From Spirochaetota bacterium (GTDB taxonomy: Bacteria; Spirochaetota; UBA4802; UB4802): DNA of 23,074 nucleotides. The notes under the pieces were generated by a model. It saw nothing but the letters and a program-made list of their open reading frames with translations. It had not been told where the DNA came from and ran no database searches. Positions 14,846 through 23,074 of this stretch are shown here, piece after piece (the first letter of the stretch is position 1; the number at the start of each line of letters is the position of its first letter). The stretch spans positions 1 to 23,074 of the forward strand of contig JAKPOE010000477.1 of the NCBI GenBank assembly GCA_029548025.1. The letters are read 5' to 3'. The position numbers and the translations under genes are program-made.

Positions 14846-17800
14846 ACTTTCACCGCATGTAAATAATTATTGAGTTTCTCAATAAATTGACAATCTGGCT
14901 TATCATAAAAGATGCCATAGTCACCACCTTTACCAGCATTGACGCCACGCACAAAGATGTAGAATACCCCGCCAAAATGTTTGTTGTAATTATAACTTTT
15001 TCCCAACAGCATTGCCAGATGTCTGTGAAGAGCAACAGCATAGATGTGATACTGTAAAAAATAAAAATGATCTATCATGGCACTTTTTAATTTGCTACGA
15101 TGATAGTCGTCCATTGTATAGCCAAGCTGATTTGTTTTCCAGTCAACAATATAATATGCGTCATTATACCGGAATACCATATCAATATATCCATGCATAA
15201 ATCCCTGAATATGATCAAAGGAAAGGCGCTGCAATGCACTGCCATAGTGTGTATCAAATAGGTTATTCATTGAAAATAATTGCACACATTCATCACGATT
15301 AAGCCTGTCAACAGGATAATAAAATTCAATCTCGTGCTGTCTATTTTCCCGTGTTACCCTGTTTAAAGGAACAGCAGTATTGAGCTCAACGGAAAGAACA
15401 TTGCGTACCATAGTTACAATTGTATCCGTCCAGCTTACATCAAACCGATAGTGTTGCAATTTTTCAGCAACTATGGTGCGCATTGCATCTTCACCGGATG
15501 CGAAGTCAACCTCTTCAAAGATACTGTGAATACAAAGCCCCGTTACACTGCCTGCCGGGAAAGTAAAGATTGTTGGTTCATGCTGTTCATCGTGCGGCAC
15601 TGAAGCATATACCTCATCACCTTTTTCATCTTCTTTTGTGTACGATAGTGCGGTATAGCTGGTCAACTGCCAGCCAGGTGAAATATCTTTTTGTATGCGC
15701 TCTGGCTCAACCACGATAGTATCCATAACCTGCGTTACCATGGCTTTATCCAGAGGTACAGTGTTAAAAACCTCAAGCGCAATGGATCCATCAGAAAGGT
15801 TAACAAGTTTTTTTAATCCATCTTTTAATTCATTTGAAGCTGCATTATTATTAAAATTGTTATCAAGAAAATTGTCAATAGTGGTATTATTTGCAAATCT
15901 ATAGTGGAAAAGATAACTTAACGCAGATCTGTTAGTTTTATTAATATTACCCCACCCAACATAACAACGGTACTTTGCCCGCGTCATTGCAACGTATGCC
16001 ACGCGTATATCTTCGGCAAGCTGCTCTTTCAATGCCTGATTGACATAGTGTTTATAATCTATTCCATACAGGTTGTCACCATTGGTTTTATCCTTATCAG
16101 CATTCAATTTAAGGCAAACATTTGTTGTACAGTTACTATCGCCACCATGAAAAACAATAATATCATCCAGCATGCCCACATTAAAAAGGTATGGGCAAAA
16201 CACCACAGGATATTCCAATCCTTTGCTAAAATGTACGGTTACTATCTTTACCGCATTGGCATCGGATTCTAATCGTAATTTGTTTTCTTCAACATCGGGC
16301 TTTATGAGTATAGATTTTTTAAACCATTCCACCAGCGAAAGTGCATCCAGCTTCTTTGTGGTTTCAGCCTGTGACAAAATTTCGGCACAGTGATAAAGAT
16401 TGGTTATAACACGCTCGCCATCAGGATAATGCAATAAACGTGATGAAACAGTATCAATATCTTCATTAAAATGCCTGTTGATTGTGTCATCGTGCATCAT
16501 GAGCTGAAAGCACTGAATAAATCCTTTGCTCTTCCATGCATTATAATAATCCATAAAGCGCATTGTAATGCTATCAAGTTTACTATCATCGTTTAATGCA
16601 ACAATATGCTGTGCTGTATATCCATACAAGCTTGTTATCAGTGCCCTGAATATCTTTTGTGCCGATGAAGGGTTTACTATTGCCTCCATCACCTGCAAAA
16701 GCTCCATAGCTTCATCAGATTCAAATATTGATTCTGTGCTGTACAATACACTGTGTATCCCATATCGTTGTAATATATCCTGCACCCCACGAGCTTCCTT
16801 ATGTTTCCTCACCAGCACAGCAATATCGCTATACTGTATTGGTTTTTCCTGTACAAGAGTATTAATCTCCTTTGCAATACGCTGTGCAATGATCGTTTTT
16901 GCTTTTGGTATAGTTACATGTTTTTCACCAGCTTCTGTATCAACAAACCATATATGCAATGAAGGTTCATTATCAAATGCGGTTGGTGGCATGGATGATT
17001 CCACACCGCTATAGTCAATCTGATCCAGCACAAAGGGATTTTCCATGGTGCCAAAAATTGTATTGATAGCCTTTGTCAGTGTTTGAGTGGAACGGAAGCT
17101 ATGGCGTAATGTATATTTTGTTTGTGCACATTCACGCGCTTTACAATAGGCAAAGACATCAGCACCTCTGAAGCTGTATATTGCCTGTTTTGGATCACCA
17201 ATGATATACAGCGTGTAGCCATCTTTATTGAAGATGGTGGTAAATATTGCATATTGCAGCGGATCAGTATCCTGAAATTCATCAATAAGAGCTGCTTTAT
17301 AGTGTGAGCGTATCATCGTTGCAAGCGGGCTATCAGTACCCTGCTTTAGTGCAGTGTGCATATCCTTTAATATATCCTTGAACGACAGTATATTCCATTC
17401 ATCACGGTATCTGTTATAGTATGTATCATAGTGTAAAAGAAAATGACGATATGCAGCAATAACCTGCAGCTTAATGTCAGTAAAGATATCACGGCACTGT
17501 TGTATTTGTTCAAATATGGTGTGGAAAGTATATGTTTTTGTGGTATCTGTATACTCTTTATTTAAACTTTTCATCAATGATTTCAAAGAAAATTTACGTA
17601 TAAGTTGTTCTGTTTTATCTTCAATCAACACATATATATTTAGCTTTTTTAAAACATTATACAGATTATCAAAATGAGCACTTTTATATGATATGCCATT
17701 TAATACTTTATTTTTGCAAGCAATATCATAATTGCTTTTAATATCATCGCTATTTTCTTTTATTGTTTCTTTTATAGTTTCAATAATTTGATATAATTGT

Positions 17801-18504
17801 ATAATCTTTTTTTTAAGCTCTTCAACATTCAATTCTATTTGTGGTAGGATAGTAACATCCGGATCATCAGGCAGCTTGTTGATAATCTTCATGCACCATT
17901 GAACGAAATCACCCTTTTTGGGGACCTTGCTTATAAAATAATACATGAATTCCTTGCCCAGTGGTGCAATTTCTTTATAAAAAAATTCTTCAATGACACG
18001 ACGGTAGTATGGTGAAGCATCCGTAACCACCTCACTGCCAAAGAGGGAACCGCTTTCAAATGCAAACTCGCTCAATGCCTGTCTGCAAAAGCTGTGAATG
18101 GTGTAAACATGTGCATTATCAATATCATGCAATGCTAATTGTAATCGTAATGCTATTTGCAGGCGATAGTCTTCTGAATCATGCTCCTTACATAATTTTT
18201 TTAGATAGCTGATTAATTCATCATTTTTTTTATATCCATTGATTACGGCATCATCAAAATTACTATCAACTACATCGTACGCTGTCTTTAAAAGGCGGCG
18301 TATCCGTTCACGCAATTCGTCGGTTGCAGCATTGGTAAAGGTTACAACAAGAATAGCATCCAGTGGAAGGTCATTTTCGATGATGAGGCGCAAAAAAAGA
18401 TGGGTTATGGTATATGTTTTGCCGGTACCAGCACTTGCTTCAATGCAGTTAATGCCATCAAGTGCATAATCAGTAAACTTATGTGGTAGAGCTATAGTGT
18501 TCAT
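14842..18504 (-). CDS. recB: RecBCD subunit RecB, 3'-5' helicase and nuclease
   Basis: Superfamily-1 3'-5' helicase with the complex's only nuclease; processes double-strand ends and loads RecA. 1220 aa (E. coli 1180). Motifs: Walker A ASAGTGKT (23-30), VVTFTNAATDELRERI (53-68), DEFQDTD (408-414), GDPKQAIYSFRGAD, TVHFSKGLEYPVVF and RVAYVAMTRAKYR. The C-terminal nuclease has Asp1108 (GYIDMVFRY) and Asp1121/Lys1123 (VDWKTN), the same spacing as E. coli Asp1067-Asp1080-Lys1082, so it should be active. AAGGAA precedes the ATG. It overlaps the recC stop by 4 nt and recD by 4 nt. RecB rather than AddA, because it sits with clear recC and recD partners. Confidence 0.97.
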   Translation of the reverse strand: MNTIALPHKFTDYALDGINCIEASAGTGKTYTITHLFLRLIIENDLPLDAILVVTFTNAATDELRERIRRLLKTAYDVVDSNFDDAVINGYKKNDELISYLKKLCKEHDSEDYRLQIALRLQLALHDIDNAHVYTIHSFCRQALSEFAFESGSLFGSEVVTDASPYYRRVIEEFFYKEIAPLGKEFMYYFISKVPKKGDFVQWCMKIINKLPDDPDVTILPQIELNVEELKKKIIQLYQIIETIKETIKENSDDIKSNYDIACKNKVLNGISYKSAHFDNLYNVLKKLNIYVLIEDKTEQLIRKFSLKSLMKSLNKEYTDTTKTYTFHTIFEQIQQCRDIFTDIKLQVIAAYRHFLLHYDTYYNRYRDEWNILSFKDILKDMHTALKQGTDSPLATMIRSHYKAALIDEFQDTDPLQYAIFTTIFNKDGYTLYIIGDPKQAIYSFRGADVFAYCKARECAQTKYTLRHSFRSTQTLTKAINTIFGTMENPFVLDQIDYSGVESSMPPTAFDNEPSLHIWFVDTEAGEKHVTIPKAKTIIAQRIAKEINTLVQEKPIQYSDIAVLVRKHKEARGVQDILQRYGIHSVLYSTESIFESDEAMELLQVMEAIVNPSSAQKIFRALITSLYGYTAQHIVALNDDSKLDSITMRFMDYYNAWKSKGFIQCFQLMMHDDTINRHFNEDIDTVSSRLLHYPDGERVITNLYHCAEILSQAETTKKLDALSLVEWFKKSILIKPDVEENKLRLESDANAVKIVTVHFSKGLEYPVVFCPYLFNVGMLDDIIVFHGGDSNCTTNVCLKLNADKDKTNGDNLYGIDYKHYVNQALKEQLAEDIRVAYVAMTRAKYRCYVGWGNINKTNRSALSYLFHYRFANNTTIDNFLDNNFNNNAASNELKDGLKKLVNLSDGSIALEVFNTVPLDKAMVTQVMDTIVVEPERIQKDISPGWQLTSYTALSYTKEDEKGDEVYASVPHDEQHEPTIFTFPAGSVTGLCIHSIFEEVDFASGEDAMRTIVAEKLQHYRFDVSWTDTIVTMVRNVLSVELNTAVPLNRVTRENRQHEIEFYYPVDRLNRDECVQLFSMNNLFDTHYGSALQRLSFDHIQGFMHGYIDMVFRYNDAYYIVDWKTNQLGYTMDDYHRSKLKSAMIDHFYFLQYHIYAVALHRHLAMLLGKSYNYNKHFGGVFYIFVRGVNAGKGGDYGIFYDKPDCQFIEKLNNYLHAVKV

Positions 18505-21500
18505 TGCAATTCCTTTTCTTCAGATTCATAATCTTTTACTATCCCAAAAATTGTTTGTGATAGATGATCAAAGTCATTAGACAACGTTTCATCATCAAAG
18601 ATATCAACCTTATAGAATGCCCTCTTAATGTAAGGATTATCATAGTCAATACTTTCATAGCCATTATCACCATAAAAGGCATCACGTGCCTTATATAGTG
18701 CATTTTTGCTTTTAGAGCTTGTACCATCGGTGACTGCATTATAATATACATACGATGTTTTTGGAAAAAAAGGCAGTATGGTTGATTGCCCTTGCAAAAA
18801 TATACTAACAAGCTGCTCAAGATCATTGATTGATTTTTCTTTTAATAGATGTTGATAGGTTAACTCTTTATATTTATTTTTATCATTATCCTTACCAATG
18901 AGTAGTGTGGTAAATTTATCATTACATTCATCGCTTTGTGTTGCGCATACAAATAAATGCCATAACAATGCATGCAATCTGTCATCTGGTTTTATTGTGG
19001 CATATCGGTAATATATCTGCTGGTTTGCGTACAGGTAAGGATTCCCTGTAATCACAAGGTTATTATTGCTTGTATAGTGCAACTCATGTTGTTCTGCATC
19101 GCAGGTGATCTTGCTCTTTACCTTTGCAACAAAATCCATAACCTGTGACTGCGCATCTTCAAAAATGATGTCCCCTAAATCACCATCAGGGAGTTTCCCC
19201 TGTTTCTTCAACAAAACCTTATAGCCATAACTATCGCCACCATTAATGAGCCTTTGACACAGCTCATTGGTCAACTGATAGTGTTCCAGTCCATTGATTG
19301 AAAAAGGTTCATCGCTTGCAATATCATTGACATTTTCTGCCAGCGATATTCCCAATACATTTTTTATGAAGTAGCGTGCTGGATTTTTAAAAAAAGATAT
19401 AAAATCATCCATGGTAATATGAAAGGGCATTTGATCCACAGCCACTGGAGTTTGTACCAATAGGTGATACCTATGCTTGCTACCATACCATGCCTTACTT
19501 TCATGGTACGATAGTTTTGAATATGAATATTTTTTGCTGTCATTGTTAAAATAGTTATTATGAAACCTGTGCAGGTGATGCTTTGTTAGTATGAAATTGC
19601 TGATTGATTGAGCGGTATCGCTGCATTGAAAACCCTGCTCAATATAATCCATAAGTTCAGCTACAACCAGTGAAGGTTGTTTCAGGCTTAAATCAACAGG
19701 GCTTTGACCTTCATAGCTTATAAACAATTTCTTCTGCGCCGATAGCATGCTCTCCAGAAAAAGATAGCGATCATCATTGCGCTTTGAACGAACACAGCGC
19801 GGCTGCTTTTCTTTGTTTTTCAGGATATCAAAACTTAAGCGTTCATCAATGCGTGGGAACTGACCATCATTCATTCCTAAAAGACAAACCACCTGAAAGG
19901 GGATACTTCGCATGGGAAGAAGCTGACAAAAGGTAATACCTTTACGTAAAAAATTGGTGCTAACGCGCTGCCCGGCTAAATAGGTATTGATCCAATCCTT
20001 TATAACAATAAAATCAATTTCATCGGTTATCTGTAATGTTGCAGAAGTTGCTACAAGCTGCTGCAGCAACGATTGAACAAAAACAATATCATTGCTAACG
20101 GTATCGTTATTGACAAGCAGCGAAGACATTAGCTGCTCTAATCGTGCTGCCCATTCGCTTATGCTATGCTTTTGACCGGCAATTGTGTGAAAAGAAAATA
20201 GTGTTTTCAGAAACATGATAAAATTACCCAATCGTTGAGCTGCTGTTCCCTCAACACAATCAAACGGCACAATATCATCAATAATTCCTGTATTTTCCGG
20301 GACTGCATATCCCATCAAGAAGCGCTCCATTGCATATTGCCATGTGAAGGCTTTGCTTTCTTTTTGTATAAACTGTTCTCTATGCTTTGCATCTTTCCCC
20401 CACCGTACATTTACACGCGAAACCCAATCCTGATATACTGCGACATCCTGTTTGCTTATAGCAAACACCGTTGCTATCTCGTCATAGTCCAGAAGTTCCA
20501 TAACAATATCTGCCTCCATCCTTCCCGTTAACGCATCAAGCAAATCAACAAATGCTGAGATGTATCGGCTTGCTGTTTTAAATGACTGGTCGGCAATAGT
20601 GTATGGCAACAACGGCAGTCCTTCTTTTTTTAGCATAACCTCATCAAACACTGCTGCAATAAATGGCGAGTACTTATCTATATCAGGTGCCATCACAACA
20701 ATATCATTGGGTACAATATTTTCGTTATTCAATATGTTGTAGATATAATCGCGTAATACTTCAACCTCACGGAGTGGAGAATGGCAGGAATGAATGGTGA
20801 TTGAATCATCATTTGATTTTATTGGTATCTTCGCTGCATTGGAATCCTTACCACGATTTATAAGGCAACATATATCTGATTGTATATGACCAAGCAATGT
20901 GTCATTGTTCCCAATCTGATACTGCGTTTCATCGTTGATATTTTCTGCAGCGTCATAGTCTAAAAGCAAACCAATATACTCCCTGCCCAGTGTGCCAGAT
21001 GAAGCTAACAGCGGATTGCCTGTTTCAAAATGAAAATCATCAACCATTTGTTTTTTTGCCAGCAGCTTCTTTTTGATACGGGTAATGGATTGCTCGGAAC
21101 GTATATCAAACCAGTATTCCTTTGAAGGATTGAGCTGAAATATATACACATCAATGAATGAACTCAAAGCTTTAAAAAGCATTATATAATACTCGGGTAA
21201 TGCTGTTATACCAAATAAAAATATACGCTCCGGCAACGCAGCTTTCATAGCCTTTTTAGTGTTATTGTTTTTCAGAGCCTCTAAAAAATAGTTTAACAGG
21301 TGTGCTTTATGACAATCATGGGGGTCAATTGAAATTGCATGGTAAATATATTTCCACAACATGATCTGCCATTCATCAGCATTGTTTTTATTTTCCCACT
21401 GCACTATATCATTACAATAATATACAATGTATTCATCGTACATATACGCTAACCTTTGTGAAAGCTGAAACAAGCGTATATAACTTATTGCATCTGACAC

Positions 21501-21842
21501 AGTTAAATATTGTTTGATATGCTGGAATGGTTTTTCATTGATACAGTGCTGCAACAATCGCATGATTGTCCACACCAGTGATTGAGGCTCATACAAAGAC
21601 GACAGTTGATACTCAGGAATCACTGCGCTAAAAACATCCTCAGCAAATTTTTGCGGAAACGGAAAATTACAGTTTAAGAGTACACCAAACTGTTGAGCAA
21701 GTTTCAGCGAAATCCATCGCTGCATGCCAATACTCTGAACAATGATAGTTTCCTGTACAAGCGGGTCCTTCTTTTTTTCAAAAAGCAAATGCCCTAACCT
21801 TTCGGCAAGAAAATTGAGGCTGTTGCTTGTATATAAATTCAT
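18501..21842 (-). CDS. recC: RecBCD subunit RecC, Chi-recognition subunit
   Basis: Scaffold of exonuclease V that splits the duplex and scans the 3' strand for Chi. 1113 aa from the ATG (E. coli 1122). The N-terminus (LYTSNSLNFLAERL, then VQSIGMQRWISLKLAQQFG) and the block PMRSIPFQVVCLLGMNDGQF followed by RNDDRYLFLESMLSAQKKLF are strongly RecC-like. A GTG at 21857 would add five residues; I prefer ATG 21842 because it matches the E. coli RecC start and has AGGTGA upstream, though at 11-nt spacing. The gene is first in the operon with a promoter candidate about 70 nt upstream. Whether this RecC recognises an E. coli-like Chi cannot be judged. Confidence 0.95.
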   Translation of the reverse strand: MNLYTSNSLNFLAERLGHLLFEKKKDPLVQETIIVQSIGMQRWISLKLAQQFGVLLNCNFPFPQKFAEDVFSAVIPEYQLSSLYEPQSLVWTIMRLLQHCINEKPFQHIKQYLTVSDAISYIRLFQLSQRLAYMYDEYIVYYCNDIVQWENKNNADEWQIMLWKYIYHAISIDPHDCHKAHLLNYFLEALKNNNTKKAMKAALPERIFLFGITALPEYYIMLFKALSSFIDVYIFQLNPSKEYWFDIRSEQSITRIKKKLLAKKQMVDDFHFETGNPLLASSGTLGREYIGLLLDYDAAENINDETQYQIGNNDTLLGHIQSDICCLINRGKDSNAAKIPIKSNDDSITIHSCHSPLREVEVLRDYIYNILNNENIVPNDIVVMAPDIDKYSPFIAAVFDEVMLKKEGLPLLPYTIADQSFKTASRYISAFVDLLDALTGRMEADIVMELLDYDEIATVFAISKQDVAVYQDWVSRVNVRWGKDAKHREQFIQKESKAFTWQYAMERFLMGYAVPENTGIIDDIVPFDCVEGTAAQRLGNFIMFLKTLFSFHTIAGQKHSISEWAARLEQLMSSLLVNNDTVSNDIVFVQSLLQQLVATSATLQITDEIDFIVIKDWINTYLAGQRVSTNFLRKGITFCQLLPMRSIPFQVVCLLGMNDGQFPRIDERLSFDILKNKEKQPRCVRSKRNDDRYLFLESMLSAQKKLFISYEGQSPVDLSLKQPSLVVAELMDYIEQGFQCSDTAQSISNFILTKHHLHRFHNNYFNNDSKKYSYSKLSYHESKAWYGSKHRYHLLVQTPVAVDQMPFHITMDDFISFFKNPARYFIKNVLGISLAENVNDIASDEPFSINGLEHYQLTNELCQRLINGGDSYGYKVLLKKQGKLPDGDLGDIIFEDAQSQVMDFVAKVKSKITCDAEQHELHYTSNNNLVITGNPYLYANQQIYYRYATIKPDDRLHALLWHLFVCATQSDECNDKFTTLLIGKDNDKNKYKELTYQHLLKEKSINDLEQLVSIFLQGQSTILPFFPKTSYVYYNAVTDGTSSKSKNALYKARDAFYGDNGYESIDYDNPYIKRAFYKVDIFDDETLSNDFDHLSQTIFGIVKDYESEEKELQ

Positions 21843-21910
21843 AGTATGCTCAATCACCTGTATAGTATTTGTGTACGATAGTTACTATGGAATGTACACG
21901 CTTCTTCCAT

Positions 21911-21940
21911 AAAATATGCCATTGGTAAATCCCATGTCAA
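21911..21940 (-). promoter_or_regulatory. Putative promoter of the recCBD operon
   Basis: On the minus strand an exact TTGACA (21935-21940), an 18-nt spacer and TATTTT (21911-21916), about 70 nt upstream of the recC ATG. It lies in the 175-nt gap between recC and the 99-aa gene, so recCBD can be transcribed alone even though the small gene upstream has the same direction. Confidence 0.5.
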
Positions 21941-22017
21941 TAATAAATACATCCATGAAGCTTTTTTGCAGTAAATGTGTTTTGCTATTAACTATCATAA
22001 CTTCTTATAATAGTGTA

Positions 22018-22317
22018 TTATTTCCTCAACTGCAAGGAGTTACCCCATATATCTGCATAGATATGCTTTCTGTCATTTTCCTTAACACTGTCCTTAAAGT
22101 TGTAATAATCTATACTCAGTATCCTTTTGGCGATAGTCATTGCGACATCCCTGCGTGTTACTATTGTTCTGCACCCATAATCGTTTTCCGGCATTTCAAT
22201 GACATCTGCTTCAGGAAAAACTCTTGTAATATCCTCCTTCCTTTGTGCACAAACCGTTAAGTTTTGCTCATCATTTTCTATTATTGATAAAAAGCAATCA
22301 TTCATATAAATCCACAT
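22018..22317 (-). CDS. Conserved-looking small protein of unknown function
   Basis: 99 aa. The pattern MWIYMNDCFLSI at the start, a central DYGCRTIVTRRDVA, then IDYYNFKDSV and YADIWGNSL at the end matches an uncharacterised small-protein family I have seen in many phyla (start MWxxxxxGFYSVV or similar, then DYRxRAxV, IDYxNFKxxV, VW). I know no function or name for it. It has no signal peptide, membrane helix or metal motif. A very good ribosome site (GGGAGG, 8 nt from ATG) shows the start. It lies upstream of recC on the same strand, separated by 175 nt with an apparent promoter, so it may be read through into recC. Confidence 0.8.
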   Translation of the reverse strand: MWIYMNDCFLSIIENDEQNLTVCAQRKEDITRVFPEADVIEMPENDYGCRTIVTRRDVAMTIAKRILSIDYYNFKDSVKENDRKHIYADIWGNSLQLRK

Positions 22318-22355
22318 TATAGTACCTCCCTGTTACAATTAAACTATTTCTCTAT

Positions 22356-22434
22356 TGTCATTCCGGGCTGACCCGGAATCCAATTAATTATCGTGAGATC
22401 CTGAAACCAGGTCATAACATAGTTCAGGATGACA
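22356..22434. repeat. Dispersed palindromic repeat (TGTCATTCCGGG type)
   Basis: Begins TGTCATTCC and ends GGATGACA. The left part is a perfect hairpin ATTCCGGG-CTGA-CCCGGAAT (22360-22379); the right part pairs GATCCTGAA (22397-22405) with TTCAGGAT (22423-22430). This word is familiar as a multi-copy intergenic repeat in many bacterial genomes. Probably a non-autonomous mobile or REP-like element. Confidence 0.65.
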
Positions 22435-22446
22435 TGCCCTCTGTTT

Positions 22447-22527
22447 TCATTCTGAGAGAGCACAGGCGACCGGAGAATCTATCCTTTCATAAAACAACGA
22501 GATTCTTCACTTCGCATAGCATGACAG
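22447..22527. repeat. Dispersed palindromic repeat (TCATTCTGAG / GAGATTCTTC type)
   Basis: TCATTCTGAG (22447) with GGAGAATCT (22472-22480) on the left, and GAGATTCTTC (22499-22508) with CATGACA on the right, form an imperfect long palindrome. It is a degraded copy of a second widespread intergenic repeat (ideal ends GTCATTCTGAG / CTCAGAATGAC). It sits 12 nt after the first repeat. Confidence 0.6.
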
Positions 22528-22671
22528 ACAAATTTTCGTCGCGTAGCTGTCAGGTTGCTGTTTATCAGTGCCTGCAAGCTATCCATAGCTACACCCTCCT
22601 GTACTGTGTGCAGTAATAATAGTATATGACTCATTTCCCAAAAAATTTATAGAAACAAAATTGCATTATTA

Positions 22672-22711
22672 TAAAAACAATACGTACATGTATGTTTTAA
22701 TATACATACGT
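22672..22711 (-). terminator. Putative terminator of the rmuC-like gene
   Basis: Read leftward, ACGTATGTAT (22711-22702) pairs with ATACA/TACGT (22693-22682) with a 2-nt bulge, followed by ATTG and five T. It is about 177 nt after the stop at 22888. A separate perfect 10-bp hairpin (TTTTGCTATT 22750-22759 with AATAGCAAAA 22771-22780) lies nearer but has no T-run in this direction. Confidence 0.35.
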
Positions 22712-22714
22712 GGT

Positions 22715-22737
22715 GGGACATATAATGTCCCTTTTTT
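22715..22737 (+). terminator. Intrinsic terminator on the plus strand with no visible gene before it
   Basis: GGGACAT (22715-22721), loop ATA, ATGTCCC (22725-22731), then six T and a further T-rich stretch. It is a good terminator by shape. No plus-strand protein gene precedes it; the region 22528-22714 shows nothing else I can name. Confidence 0.6.
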
Positions 22738-22887
22738 CATTTTTTTTTATTTTGCTATTGAAGATACGGGAATAGCAAAAATATTGCTCTTGAGTGGGAT
22801 TGGTTCTTTTACAAAACAAATAAAAAACAGTATACCGACCATCCTGCAATGTAATGTTATAATAGCCGGTTTACTTTTCAATGTCAA

Positions 22888-23074
22888 TTATTTTTTATCT
22901 GGCAGAGCAGTGTCGTTTACTGCAAACTCCTCAAGACTCAGGGTGCTATCCAATCTATTTTTGTACCGTTTTATGTGACTATCGCCAATACGATATGCTT
23001 CCTGAGCCTTTTCAATATTTTTACCAATATCTTCGTATTTATTATAAAACAGCTCAAATGATTTTTCAAGCTCA
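22888..23074 (-). CDS. rmuC: Probable RmuC, C-terminal end only
   Basis: The last 61 codons of a gene entering from the right edge. The helical sequence FELFYNKYEDIGKNIEKAQE, then AYRIGDSHIKRYKNRLD, fits the end of RmuC proteins (typically a GKxxxKAQxxY segment followed by a basic stretch), which are predicted nucleases that limit DNA rearrangements. Only a short tail is visible and no catalytic part, so the call rests on pattern and on the adjacent recombination genes. Another long coiled-coil protein is possible. Confidence 0.6.
   Translation of the reverse strand, partial: ELEKSFELFYNKYEDIGKNIEKAQEAYRIGDSHIKRYKNRLDSTLSLEEFAVNDTALPDKK

Noticed and set aside
16568..17014. 148-codon open frame on the plus strand
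   Set aside because: It is antisense to the RecB helicase region, has a Ser/Cys/Ile-rich composition typical of a shadow frame and no ribosome site.
21916..22260. 114-codon plus-strand frame upstream of recC
   Set aside because: It is antisense to the 99-aa protein, which has a far better ribosome site and a family-like pattern.
22661..22978. 105-codon plus-strand frame at the right end
   Set aside because: It runs through the GGGACAT terminator and antisense to the RmuC tail. Its composition reflects AT-rich DNA, not a protein family.
1..23074. CRISPR array, tRNA, rRNA or riboswitch
   Set aside because: I saw no regularly spaced repeats, no cloverleaf-like segments and no conserved riboswitch cores in the intergenic regions; the gaps are short and AT-rich.

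Overview
The window is about 23 kb of low-GC bacterial chromosome, densely coded and mostly on the minus strand. It looks like a free-living, motile, Gram-negative-type bacterium: it has a chemotaxis kinase and receptor, a lipoprotein with a lipobox, exported SH3b/discoidin proteins and a complete RecBCD nuclease. The exported SH3b + discoidin lipoprotein and the small coiled-coil/membrane protein make a Spirochaetota-like origin plausible, but nothing here fixes the phylum.

Layout, left to right. (1) 1-3698: an mcp-cheA pair read leftward; cheA runs off the left edge. (2) 3802-5036: a decayed stretch. A polygalactosaminidase-like (TM1410/COG2342-type) gene appears with its two halves in swapped order and a frameshift between them. 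Next to it is a ~500-bp segment bounded by 13-bp inverted repeats, enclosing a frameshifted unknown ORF. (3) 5036-9202: leftward genes for an FmdB-type zinc-ribbon protein, exonuclease III, a heptad-repeat coiled-coil protein with a C-terminal membrane helix, an MFS transporter and an exported discoidin + M23 peptidase. (4) 9420-11639: the only clear rightward operon, an SH3b/discoidin lipoprotein followed by a secreted SH3b + Asp-box propeller protein, ended by a strong terminator. (5) 11905-12861: a ketopantoate reductase-family gene with its own terminator. (6) 13049-21842: recC-recB-recD, each junction overlapping by 4 nt. (7) 22018-23074: a conserved-looking 99-aa protein, two dispersed palindromic repeats, back-to-back terminators, and the C-terminus of a probable RmuC.

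Functionally, the right half is a DNA break-repair block (RecBCD, probably RmuC; exonuclease III lies further left). The middle is an envelope block: a cell-wall peptidase and two SH3b proteins diverge from one intergenic region. The left is chemosensory. I found no complete novel system such as a defence island or CRISPR array. The most unusual items are the permuted glycosidase remnant, the inverted-repeat element with its GGGGTCAGAGC motif, and a 9-mer (ACTATCGCC) present nine times on both strands.
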